From contig JAGOBX010000018.1 in assembly GCA_017999075.1 (NCBI GenBank), positions 1-16,899 of the forward strand: DNA of 16,899 nt. Reading direction: 5' to 3'. Shown piece after piece: positions 8,299 through 15,588 of this stretch. Numbering within the stretch: the first letter of the stretch is position 1; each line of letters starts with the position of its first letter. The position numbers and the translations under genes were made by a program. The notes beneath the pieces were generated by a model. The model searched no databases and was not told where the DNA came from. It saw only the letters and a program-made list of their open reading frames with translations. This stretch comes from Candidatus Babelota bacterium (GTDB lineage: Bacteria > JAGOBX01).

Positions 8299-9089
8299 TA
8301 AAATCAAACGAGATTTTCAATAATTGTTTGCTTTGTGACCAATGTCTAAAAAATAAATTACTTGCGCTGGAACCGGAAAAATATTATTTACCAACTCCAT
8401 GGCAGGGCGAAATCAGCGAGAAAGTCAGCATATTGTTTTTAAGTATCAATCCATCGCCGACAGTTTGCAGTAACGCAAATCTATCTTTGATTGAACAAGC
8501 GGAAAAAGGATATTCAATAAAATATGAGGATTTTATAAAACTTGAGGAATCTGGGAAAAATAAAATTTCCGAACTGATTTATTCAACGCTTGCAAATGCA
8601 GAAAACCGTAAGAGATTAGAGCAATCATTGGAAAAACGGAAATCTATTTGGACTATTACCAAAAAAGTTGCCGCAAGTTTAATGAAAATTGATGTTTCAA
8701 ACATTCGCGAATATTCAGATTATATTTTATCAGAAGTAATTCACTGCCAAACACAAACAGTCAATGAATTAGGCGAATCATTTTCAGAAATAGCGAATAT
8801 ATGTTTTAGAACCCATACGATGCAGATTATAAAAATGCTTATGAGTTTAGAATGGATAGTAATTTCAGGAAAACCAGCGCAAAATTTTATTCTTTCAAAA
8901 AATATTATAAAACTTTTAAGTGAAGAATTTAAGATTGGCGAACAAATTTTTGAAGATAAAATATTTTTAAACAAAACAATATTTTATATTAAAATAACTG
9001 ATAAAATTAAATTACTGTTTATTCCGTTTATGGGAAACGGACAATGGAAAAGCGAATATTATAATATTTTAAATAATTCACAAATATAG
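8295..9089 (+). CDS. Uracil-DNA glycosylase superfamily-like protein with Fe-S cysteines
   Basis: The 264-aa protein has the order of parts seen in Fe-S (family 4-like) uracil-DNA glycosylases. A cysteine cluster C11-x2-C14-x2-C17 comes first. A strand plus loop, VSILFLSINPSPT (44-56), sits where the catalytic GEAPG/GINPG motif belongs. C151 (EVIHCQTQ) and C170 (ANICFRTH) match the second cysteine pair, followed by a WIVISGKPAQ strand like the family's VVxLGRxA. The C-terminal HPS motif is not recognisable; LLFIPFMGNGQWK lies at that place. So it is probably a nucleic-acid base glycosylase relative with changed specificity, or one that has lost catalysis. It is coupled to rhuM by the ATGA overlap. 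UDG-fold glycosylases acting on modified phage bases are known in antiphage defence (Brig1), which makes a similar role here reasonable. No sequence search was possible. Confidence 0.6.
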   Translation: MIKSNEIFNNCLLCDQCLKNKLLALEPEKYYLPTPWQGEISEKVSILFLSINPSPTVCSNANLSLIEQAEKGYSIKYEDFIKLEESGKNKISELIYSTLANAENRKRLEQSLEKRKSIWTITKKVAASLMKIDVSNIREYSDYILSEVIHCQTQTVNELGESFSEIANICFRTHTMQIIKMLMSLEWIVISGKPAQNFILSKNIIKLLSEEFKIGEQIFEDKIFLNKTIFYIKITDKIKLLFIPFMGNGQWKSEYYNILNNSQI

Positions 9090-9357
9090 CAGAATTCACC
9101 CCACTTCAAAAAAAAGAACTAATTATAAAAACAAATAATGTTTTGGGAAAACTTTTTATTATCGCGATTTCTGCCGTTATGTAAAAAAAAATGTAAAACA
9201 CATTATTGGCTTGTGTCGTATTTGTGTCGTATTTGTGCCGTAACTACCGGGAAATACAGTGAAATACCGGGAAAAACAAACTATTATTTTTCAGCGCGGC
9301 GTTAGCAGAAAATCAATATTTTATTCGCAAACATATTGATAATAAAAGACTTATGTA
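9090..9357. other. Gene-free island end with short direct and inverted repeats
   Basis: No credible gene lies here. An inverted repeat with AATAATG-TTTT-type arms (9134-9144 and 9195-9207) may mark transcript ends. A weak GTTTT-GGG-AAAAC hairpin followed by T5 (9140-9157) could be a poor terminator for the rhuM unit. The clearest structure is the direct-repeat cluster at 9211-9274, listed separately. The stretch directly abuts the 3' end of tRNA-Leu. Confidence 0.6.
9211..9274. repeat. Direct-repeat cluster beside tRNA-Leu 3' end
   Basis: There are three head-to-tail 11-bp units: TTGTGTCGTAT at 9211-9221 and 9222-9232, and the variant TTGTGCCGTAA at 9233-9243. Two copies of TACCGGGAAA follow at 9245-9254 and 9265-9274, exactly 20 bp apart. 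The cluster is richer in G+C than its surroundings. Such arrays occur as recombinase arm-type sites or protein-binding iterons, and its place near a tRNA 3' end fits the former. No integrase gene is in view. Confidence 0.7.
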
Positions 9358-9444
9358 TGGTGCCGAAGGTCGGACTCGAACCGACATGGACCGAAGCCCG
9401 CTGGATTTTGAGTCCAGTGCGTCTACCAGTTTCACCACTCCGGC
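9358..9444 (-). tRNA. tRNA-Leu (anticodon CAA)
   Basis: Read on the minus strand, this is a long-variable-arm (class II) tRNA. The acceptor stem pairs GCCGGAG with CTTCGGC (one G-U), followed by discriminator A and an encoded CCA (9360-9358). The anticodon stem CTGGA/TCCAG encloses loop CTCAAAA, giving anticodon CAA, which reads UUG. The T arm has GGTTCGAGTCC, the D arm has TGGTGAAACTGGTAGACGC, and the variable arm lies between. The 3' end faces the defence island, the usual orientation for tRNA-targeted integration. Confidence 0.97.
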
Positions 9445-9546
9445 ATATATATTTTAATTATAAAAATAATACTGAATCTAATCTTAGAGAAATCAATATT
9501 TATAATTATGAATTTGAATTTAACTATAAAAAAATAACTGAAAGCT

Positions 9547-9575
9547 ATATTATTAAAAAAAAAGAATTTTGTCAA
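9547..9575 (-). promoter_or_regulatory. Candidate promoter for tRNA-Leu
   Basis: On the minus strand, a perfect TTGACA (9575-9570) is followed after 17 bp by TAATAT (9552-9547, 4 of 6). The next gene downstream on that strand is tRNA-Leu, whose 5' end is about 100 bp away. Confidence 0.45.
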
Positions 9576-9620
9576 GTATTTTTTGAAATTCTAAAATTAA
9601 AAAATTAAAATTTATTTAAT

Positions 9621-9649
9621 TTGACTTTTTTAAGTAATAAAATTATCAT
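9621..9649 (+). promoter_or_regulatory. Candidate promoter for the HD-GYP/glycosyltransferase pair
   Basis: TTGACT (9621-9626) and TATCAT (9644-9649) each match the sigma70 consensus at 5 of 6 positions, with the ideal 17-bp spacing. Transcription would start near 9656, about 40 nt before ATG 9695. A TATAAT at 9671-9676 has no good -35 and abuts the alternative GTG start. Confidence 0.5.
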
Positions 9650-9694
9650 TTTAACGTATACTTATATAAATATAATGTGACATCAATCCAAACT

Positions 9695-10933
9695 ATGAAA
9701 AATATAATTAAAAAAACTGTTATGCTTGAACGTCTGCTCGAAATAAGTGCAGCAGTTGCTAATTTTAAAGATTTGGATATTCTACTTGAAAAAATATTAT
9801 CTCAAGCACGAGAAATAGCTAATGCTGATGCCGGTTCAATCTATATAAAAGAAAAAAATATGCTTCATTTCAGAGTTACTCAAAATGATACTTTAAGTAA
9901 ACTTTTGCCTCAAGGTAAAAAACTTCAATATTCATATTTTTCTATGGAAATAGATAATTCGACGATTTCAGGATATGTTGCAAACACAGGAGAAATATTA
10001 AATATAAAAGATGTGTATAAGCTTGGAAAAAATGTTCCTTATAGTTTTGGCAAAAAATACGATGAGAAAACAAATTACAGGACAAAGTCAATGCTTACGA
10101 TTCCGTTAAAGACAAATATAGGCCAGATTGTAGGTGTTTTACAAATTATTAATGCAAAAGACAAAAGCGGTAATTGCATACCATTTTCGAAATCATTGAT
10201 TCCTGTTATGGAATATTTTGCCAATAGTGCAACTATATCTGTTGAACGAGCTAAGATGACAAGAGAAATAATTTTGCGTATGATAAAGATGGCAGAACTC
10301 CGTGATCCTAAAGAAACAGGAGCACACGTTAACAGAGTCGGAGCTTATGCGGTTGAAATTTATGAAAAATGGGCGCTAAAAAGAAAAATAGATTTAAGTG
10401 AAATTGAACGTAACCGTGATATTTTAAGGATTGCGGCTATGCTTCATGATGTAGGGAAAGTGGGAATATCAGATATTATTTTAAAAAAAGAATCCAAGTT
10501 TACGCCTGAAGAGTATGATATTATGAAAAAACATACTATTTTAGGAGCAAAACTGTTTGGTGAATTGAGTTCTGAAATAGATATAGCTGCTTGTGAAATA
10601 GCCTTAAATCATCATGAACGCTGGGATGGGAAAGGATATCCGGGCTACATTGACAGACTTATGGAAGGAGATATTCAAGAATGTAATAATATTGATGACA
10701 GTATTCGTGAAGGGAAAAAAGAAAAAGAAATTCCTTTGTTTGCGCGTATTGTATCTATAGCTGATGTTTTTGATGCATTAGCTTCTCCGAGATCATATAA
10801 ACAGTCTTGGAGCGAGGAAGAAATCATTAGAGCAATAAAAAATGGTTCCGGAACCCAGTTTGATCCTGAACTTGTAGATTGTTTTTTTGAAACATACGAC
10901 ACTATTAAAACTGTTCAGAAAAGATATGTTTAA
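9695..10933 (+). CDS. GAF domain / HD-GYP domain protein, probable c-di-GMP phosphodiesterase
   Basis: HD-GYP enzymes hydrolyse the second messenger cyclic di-GMP. From ATG 9695 the protein has 412 aa. A GAF sensor domain comes first (about residues 12-190: ADAGSIYIKE, GYVANTGEILNI, SMLTIPL, GVLQIINAKD). The HD-GYP domain follows: H251-D252 in LHDVGKVGISD, HHERWDGKGYP (306-316), then RIVSIADVFDALASPRSYK. The metal-binding HD pair and the GYP triplet are intact, so activity is likely. An insertion of about 20 charged residues separates GYP from the RIVSIADVFDAL helix. There is no membrane segment, so it acts in the cytosol and the GAF domain presumably senses a small ligand. No Shine-Dalgarno is clear; a GTG at 9677 would add six residues. 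It overlaps the next gene by 8 bp. Confidence 0.93.
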   Translation: MKNIIKKTVMLERLLEISAAVANFKDLDILLEKILSQAREIANADAGSIYIKEKNMLHFRVTQNDTLSKLLPQGKKLQYSYFSMEIDNSTISGYVANTGEILNIKDVYKLGKNVPYSFGKKYDEKTNYRTKSMLTIPLKTNIGQIVGVLQIINAKDKSGNCIPFSKSLIPVMEYFANSATISVERAKMTREIILRMIKMAELRDPKETGAHVNRVGAYAVEIYEKWALKRKIDLSEIERNRDILRIAAMLHDVGKVGISDIILKKESKFTPEEYDIMKKHTILGAKLFGELSSEIDIAACEIALNHHERWDGKGYPGYIDRLMEGDIQECNNIDDSIREGKKEKEIPLFARIVSIADVFDALASPRSYKQSWSEEEIIRAIKNGSGTQFDPELVDCFFETYDTIKTVQKRYV

Positions 10934-12071
10934 GATATCGGTAATCTGTCCTGGATTTGGGGTTATTCCCAGAGGAATAGAAACTGTAGTTAAAGAAGTA
11001 TTTTTCGGATTAGCGGAAAATGATAAAAATTATAAAATAGATATATATTGCGGCGCTGAAAAAAAAATTGAAAACACTCCGGAAAATATTACATTAAAAA
11101 AATTTAAAATATCTGAATTTAATTCTAAAATTTCAAAATTTTATTCTAAAATTGCGAAAAAATACAGATTTCCCGCTTCAGAACCTTTTGATTATAATTT
11201 TTTAATTTTTTCATTAAAAATTATTCCTGAATTATTCAATAATGAATATGATATTATATTCAATAACGGCGGAATATTTTCAGCTTATGTGTGCGGATTA
11301 TACAGAAAATTTTACAAGAAACCGTATATACATTCAGGTCACGCCGGAATAAATAGTTTGGAACGTTATCTTGGAAAACTTTATCCGGATGTATATATAG
11401 CTTCTACAGAACCTGCCAAATTATGGATTGAATCAGAAGTTAAGGGAATTAAATGTGAAGTTATTCCTAATGGAATAAATCCGAAAATATTTTTTCCGGC
11501 AAAGTCTGATGAAAATAAACTCGGGTTGAAAATAAAAATGAAAAGGCCAGTATATTTATTTACAGGCGCATTGACCAGACAGAAACAGCCTGATAAAGTT
11601 TTAAGAGCTTTTATTCAGAATAATGCAGGTAGTCTAATAATTATCGGAAATGGAGAATTGAAAGAGGAAATATTGAATATATCCAAAGAACATAATCTTG
11701 GACCTGAGGGTTTTTTATATATAGAAAATGTTGATTATGAGAAATTGCCTGAATATTTTAATTTTTGTGATTATTTTGTTATGCCGTCAATAAATGAAAC
11801 TTTCGGAATAGTATATCTAATGGCTTTAGCCTGCAACAAACCTGTCATATCAGATGATAAACCTCAACAAAGATGGATGATAAAAAATGCAGGTATTTAT
11901 TGCGATGCTGAAAATTATGATTCGATAAAATCAGCAATGAACCAAATTTGTAAAGAAAATTTTTTTGAAATACCTGTAGGAATATCAGCAGGGTTTCATT
12001 GGAAAAATATAATAAAATCTTATGAAGAATTAATTGTGAGAACTGTAATACAGAACCAACGTGAATATTAA
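10926..12071 (+). CDS. Glycosyltransferase family 4-type protein (GT-B fold)
   Basis: This 381-aa protein transfers a sugar from an activated donor. The N-terminal Rossmann half has an acceptor-side loop PGFGVIPRGIETVV (9-22), the counterpart of GGIE in GT4 enzymes. VIPNGINP (179-186) marks the domain junction. The donor half shows FTGALTRQKQPDKVL (212-224), LIIIGNGEL and MPSINETFGIVYLMALACNKPVI. In the usual E-x7-E donor motif the first Glu is E291, but the second position is M299. I chose ATG 10926 because it starts the conserved strand MFKISVICPG; it overlaps the end of the HD-GYP gene (stop at 10931-10933). An in-frame upstream start at 10887 would lie within that gene. The likely role is surface polysaccharide or glycolipid synthesis; the substrate is unknown. 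Confidence 0.88.
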   Translation: MFKISVICPGFGVIPRGIETVVKEVFFGLAENDKNYKIDIYCGAEKKIENTPENITLKKFKISEFNSKISKFYSKIAKKYRFPASEPFDYNFLIFSLKIIPELFNNEYDIIFNNGGIFSAYVCGLYRKFYKKPYIHSGHAGINSLERYLGKLYPDVYIASTEPAKLWIESEVKGIKCEVIPNGINPKIFFPAKSDENKLGLKIKMKRPVYLFTGALTRQKQPDKVLRAFIQNNAGSLIIIGNGELKEEILNISKEHNLGPEGFLYIENVDYEKLPEYFNFCDYFVMPSINETFGIVYLMALACNKPVISDDKPQQRWMIKNAGIYCDAENYDSIKSAMNQICKENFFEIPVGISAGFHWKNIIKSYEELIVRTVIQNQREY

Positions 12072-12110
12072 ACCGATTTGATTCTGTTTAATGCTAATGG
12101 TAATGTTTTC

Positions 12111-12130
12111 AAATGGCAGTACTGCCATTT
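12111..12130. terminator. 20-bp perfect palindrome between convergent genes, candidate bidirectional terminator
   Basis: AAATGGCAGT meets its exact reverse complement ACTGCCATTT with no spacer. It would fold as an 8-bp stem around GTAC, followed by short T tracts on either strand. It lies 39 bp after the glycosyltransferase stop and 75 bp from the flavoprotein stop. An operator is the alternative. A 14-bp direct repeat (ACAAATATATTTTT at 12159-12172 and 12183-12196) lies beside it. Confidence 0.45.
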
Positions 12131-12205
12131 TCACCAAATCTATTTTGTAAAAAAATATACAAATATATTTTTGAAACAGTTCACAAATATATTTTTAATT
12201 TTTTT

Positions 12206-13519
12206 TTATGATTTTAACAACGAATTAGTATAAGTTCTTGCTGCAAGAAAAGCTGTTGAAAATGCCGCCTGTAAATTATAACCGCCGCAGTCACCGTCAA
12301 TATCAATAATTTCTCCTGTAAAATAAAGGTTGCGAATAATTTTTGATTCCATGGTTTTATTATTTATTTCATTCAGGGAAACACCTCCGGCAGTAACCAT
12401 AGCATTTTTAATTTCAGAATAACAGGATATATTAACAGCATATTCAGTTAAATTGTTTATCAGTTCGTTTTTTTTAAACTTATCAATATTACCGCATATA
12501 GAATTTTCAGGAATTTTTGATACATTCAAAATCAATTCGGTAAATCTTGAAGTTAAATCAAATTGTTTTAAAAATTTTTTTACTGATTCCCGGGAATTAT
12601 CATGAAATAATTGCGAAATATAATTTTTTAAATTCATTGATTTTTGATTTTTTTTTATAAAACAAATTTTTAAGAAGTCGCCAGGATTTACATATCGAGA
12701 CATATTTAGTATTACAGGGCCGGATAAACCTTTATGGGTTACAAGCAGTTCTCCTGATAATGTAATACATTTTTTATTATTTCGAAATAAAGAAATTTCT
12801 GAATCATTAAATGAAGTTCCAGGTATAGAATTTATAGGATTATTAAAAATAATCAATTGAGATAATGCCGGTTTTGGAGGAACTATTGTATGACCAAAAG
12901 ATAAGGCGAAATTATATCCATCGCCTGACGAACCTGTTTCAGGGAAAGAAGTTCCTCCAGTTGAAATTACAAGATGTTTTGAAAAATATGATTCATTTGA
13001 ATTTACGGTGATTTTAAAATAACTGTTTGAATACGAAAAATTATCGGGTAAAATATTAGTTTTGTCTGTATCTGGATAACAACATTCGATTTTTACAACT
13101 TTTGAGTTGTATTTTATAGAAATATATTTTTTTTTAATTTCATTAATTAATATGTTTAATACATCCTGAGATTTATATGTTGCCGGAAAATAATTTCCTT
13201 CGCTGTCAGCTATTATGTTTAATCCGCGTTTTTTGAAAAAACTGATTAAGTCAGAATTGAAAAAATTATGAAACGCTGGTTTGAGGAAATTTCCGTTCAA
13301 CCCGTATTTTTTTGTGAATTCTTCAATAGTTCCGGCATGGGTTATATTACATTTCCCTGCGCCTGATAATAAAAGTTTTTTTGCAGGCGCCTCATTTTTT
13401 TCCAAAATCAGAATATTATTTTTTTTTGAATCCAAGTTAATTGAAGCGAACAATCCTGAAGGACCTGCGCCTATTATTATCATATCGTACAATTCAATAT
13501 ATTTTGGCAACAGTTCCAT
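12206..13519 (-). CDS. HI0933/BaiN family NAD(P)/FAD-dependent oxidoreductase
   Basis: The 437-aa flavoprotein binds FAD through an N-terminal Rossmann motif, IIIGAGPSG (14-22), with E40 (LILEKNE) as the expected ribose contact. Family signatures follow in order: SGAGKCNIT (52-60, usually SGGGRCN), STGGTSFPETGSSGDGY, HKGLSGP, TAGGVSLNEI, TMESK, and the C-terminal FAD-binding stretch GEIIDIDGDCGGYN (402-415). Most members are of unknown substrate; one relative, BaiN, has been linked to bile-acid reduction, which should not be assumed here. The gene is the last of three on this strand, 12 bp after the dehydrogenase gene. No Shine-Dalgarno is evident; a second ATG twelve codons in, just before the IIIGAG strand, is an alternative start. 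Confidence 0.92.
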   Translation of the reverse strand: MELLPKYIELYDMIIIGAGPSGLFASINLDSKKNNILILEKNEAPAKKLLLSGAGKCNITHAGTIEEFTKKYGLNGNFLKPAFHNFFNSDLISFFKKRGLNIIADSEGNYFPATYKSQDVLNILINEIKKKYISIKYNSKVVKIECCYPDTDKTNILPDNFSYSNSYFKITVNSNESYFSKHLVISTGGTSFPETGSSGDGYNFALSFGHTIVPPKPALSQLIIFNNPINSIPGTSFNDSEISLFRNNKKCITLSGELLVTHKGLSGPVILNMSRYVNPGDFLKICFIKKNQKSMNLKNYISQLFHDNSRESVKKFLKQFDLTSRFTELILNVSKIPENSICGNIDKFKKNELINNLTEYAVNISCYSEIKNAMVTAGGVSLNEINNKTMESKIIRNLYFTGEIIDIDGDCGGYNLQAAFSTAFLAARTYTNSLLKS

Positions 13520-13531
13520 AATCTGATTTTT

Positions 13532-14224
13532 TTATAAATCGCCGGCCGCATTATTTATAAAAATGTCTTCGATGCAGGTATCATCAGGCAGATCAATAAT
13601 ATCCATAACGATTTTGGAGATTGTAGAAGGTTTTATAAAATTTTTTTTTCGGGAAACCGGCAAATAATCATAGAACGGAGTATCTACAGAACCTGGTTTT
13701 ACACTGAATACCCTGATTTTTTTTTCTCTGAGTTCATTTCTTAAACTTGAAGTAAATCCTTCAACTGCAAATTTGCTTGCGCAGTATAAAGACCATTTTG
13801 AAAATCCTTTAAATCCTGCGATAGAAGATATGTTGCATATAATTCCTGTCCCTTTTGTTATTAGCGGATAAAACGATTTAGTAACAAAAATCAGTCCTTT
13901 AACATTTACATCAAAAATAGAATAATAATCGGATTCTGTTATTTTGCTGATTTTTTTTTCAAACCCTGTTCCAGCGCAATTAATCAGAACATCAATATTT
14001 TTGATATTAAGTTTTTTGATAATCCAATTTTTAGCTGATTCTATTTGTTTTAAATCTGATATATCGGTGTTTTTAGCAAAATAATTTTTTGTATTTTTAA
14101 GATTTGATTGTTCGGCTGTTCTTGAAAGATTTATTAAAATATAATTTTTTAACAATGCGGATTTTGCTATAGATAATCCGATCCCTGAACTGCCGCCTGT
14201 TATCAGTATTATTTTGTTTTTCAT
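13532..14224 (-). CDS. Short-chain dehydrogenase/reductase (SDR)
   Basis: This 230-aa classical SDR is a cytosolic NAD(P)H-dependent carbonyl or alcohol oxidoreductase. The cofactor motif is TGGSSGIG (9-16), followed by NCAG (82-85), N107 (DVNVKG), the catalytic serine at S133 or S134 (NISSIAG), and Y147-x3-K151 (YCASK). The KPGSVDTPF segment (176-184) follows. All catalytic tetrad residues are present, so it should be active. Its ATG overlaps the TGA of the upstream alpha-oxoamine synthase gene (ATGA, 14221-14224), so the two are probably translated together. That pairing suggests it reduces the beta-keto group made by the synthase, as 3-ketodihydrosphingosine reductases do. This is inference, since SDR substrates cannot be read from sequence. 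Confidence 0.93.
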   Translation of the reverse strand: MKNKIILITGGSSGIGLSIAKSALLKNYILINLSRTAEQSNLKNTKNYFAKNTDISDLKQIESAKNWIIKKLNIKNIDVLINCAGTGFEKKISKITESDYYSIFDVNVKGLIFVTKSFYPLITKGTGIICNISSIAGFKGFSKWSLYCASKFAVEGFTSSLRNELREKKIRVFSVKPGSVDTPFYDYLPVSRKKNFIKPSTISKIVMDIIDLPDDTCIEDIFINNAAGDL

Positions 14225-15528
14225 TCTAAAAATTTTTTTATATAATCAGCAGCTGAATTTTTAAATGTTTGAAATTCTGATTCGGAAACTTTAAATTTCT
14301 GCAGCTTAAATTTTTTTATAATATCGTCAAACACATCAATGAAATAATCTATTTGATTTTCTGTATGAGTTGCATTTATCGTACATCTGATACGTTCATT
14401 GCCTCTTGCTACAGCAGGTCCTCCGACAGCATTACATATTATGCCGTTTTTATAAAGATAAGATTCGATTTCAAAAGCTTTTTTTTCGTTACCTATTATT
14501 ACAGGGATTATTTGAGAATATCTGTGTGGAACATTTGCGCCGATTTTAATCAGTCCGGTTAAGAATCTATCGACATTTTTCCATAACTGTTTTCTGAGGC
14601 GGGGTTCTTTATCCGCAATTCTAATAGTTTCAATTAGTCCGGCAGCCTCATCAGCAGGAAGACCTGAAGTGAAATAATATGTTGAAGCGTTTATTTTCAT
14701 CATATCGACCACTTCTTTTTTTGCTGAAACAAACCCGCCTAATCCTCCGAACGCTTTACTCAAAGTTCCCATTTTTATTTCGATTTTATCAGAAACGCTG
14801 AAATGTTCAGCTATGCCTCTGCCTGTTTTTCCCCAGACTCCTGTGCCATGAGCATCGTCGATCATAACAGCGGCTCTGTATTTTTGAGATAATTCTGAGA
14901 TTTTATCAAGATGAGCTATATCTCCATCCATACTGAATACAGAATCAGTAATAATGAAAAGTATTTTATTCTTATTATTTTTGAGTATATCAGATAAATG
15001 ATTCACATCATTGTGCCGGTACTTTATAAAATTAGCCCGGGATAGTTTTATTCCCATGCGGATGCTCCAATGATTTAATTCGTCTCCTACTATTAGAGTT
15101 TCTGGAGGGTTTTTTTTGAAAGTTTTTCCATAGAAAAGTTTGGTATAAAAATCAATGTCGGTTAAAGCTGATATAGCTCCGACATTTGCCATTAATCCTG
15201 TTGCAAACGTTATAGTATCTTCGGAATTTTTATATTTTGAAATTGTATCTTCGAGTTTTTCCAATACATCCAGGTTGCCTCCGAGTCTTCTTGATTCACA
15301 TGTTCCTATTCCATGTTTAATCAGAGCATTTTGCGCTGCTTTAATAACTTCAGGCCTTTTACTCAATCCGAGATAGTTGTTTGAACAAAAACAAATATAT
15401 TTTTTTTTATTGATAACAGTTTCAGGATCAGCAAGTTTTTCTATCACAATATCATGATGAGCTAATCCTTTTTTTTGAAGCCAGCGGTAATTGTCGATAT
15501 AATTTTGTATCAGTAATGAATTTTTCAT
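14221..15528 (-). CDS. Alpha-oxoamine synthase family PLP enzyme (BioF/KBL/serine palmitoyltransferase-like)
   Basis: Enzymes of this family join an amino acid to an acyl-CoA or acyl-ACP with loss of CO2, giving an alpha-oxoamine. The protein (435 aa) shows SNNYLGLS (49-56), GTCESRRLGG (75-84), DELNHWS with PLP-stacking H153, DSVFSMDGD (195-203), D224-D-A-H227, and the PLP lysine K258 in GTLSKAFGG. It is about 50 residues longer than typical BioF. An insertion of about 15 residues near 127-143 and a C-terminal tail after about residue 405 account for much of this. The N-terminal extension before SNNYLGLS resembles bacterial serine palmitoyltransferases more than BioF. It heads a probable three-gene operon. 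There is a TATAAT upstream on this strand (15568-15563) but no good -35 and no Shine-Dalgarno. A biotin role is less likely, as no other bio gene is near. Confidence 0.92.
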   Translation of the reverse strand: MKNSLLIQNYIDNYRWLQKKGLAHHDIVIEKLADPETVINKKKYICFCSNNYLGLSKRPEVIKAAQNALIKHGIGTCESRRLGGNLDVLEKLEDTISKYKNSEDTITFATGLMANVGAISALTDIDFYTKLFYGKTFKKNPPETLIVGDELNHWSIRMGIKLSRANFIKYRHNDVNHLSDILKNNKNKILFIITDSVFSMDGDIAHLDKISELSQKYRAAVMIDDAHGTGVWGKTGRGIAEHFSVSDKIEIKMGTLSKAFGGLGGFVSAKKEVVDMMKINASTYYFTSGLPADEAAGLIETIRIADKEPRLRKQLWKNVDRFLTGLIKIGANVPHRYSQIIPVIIGNEKKAFEIESYLYKNGIICNAVGGPAVARGNERIRCTINATHTENQIDYFIDVFDDIIKKFKLQKFKVSESEFQTFKNSAADYIKKFLE

Positions 15529-15588
15529 AATTAAATAAAGAACAAATAAATTAGTATAAAAAATTATAACAAAAATAAAATATTTTTA

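Noticed and set aside
9211-9274. CRISPR array or replication origin
   Set aside because: Units are 10-11 bp, without spacers of CRISPR length, no cas or replication gene is present, and only two or three copies exist.
9296-9306. Integron attC-like GCGGCGTTAGC
   Set aside because: The following bases do not fit the GTTRRRY core and no paired inverse core is found nearby.
9336-9608. A 90-codon frame containing VGLEPTWTEARW
   Set aside because: It is the antisense translation of the tRNA-Leu gene, a well-known source of false proteins.
10887-10925. Upstream ATG for the glycosyltransferase
   Set aside because: It would overlap the HD-GYP gene by 47 bp and adds residues before the first conserved strand.
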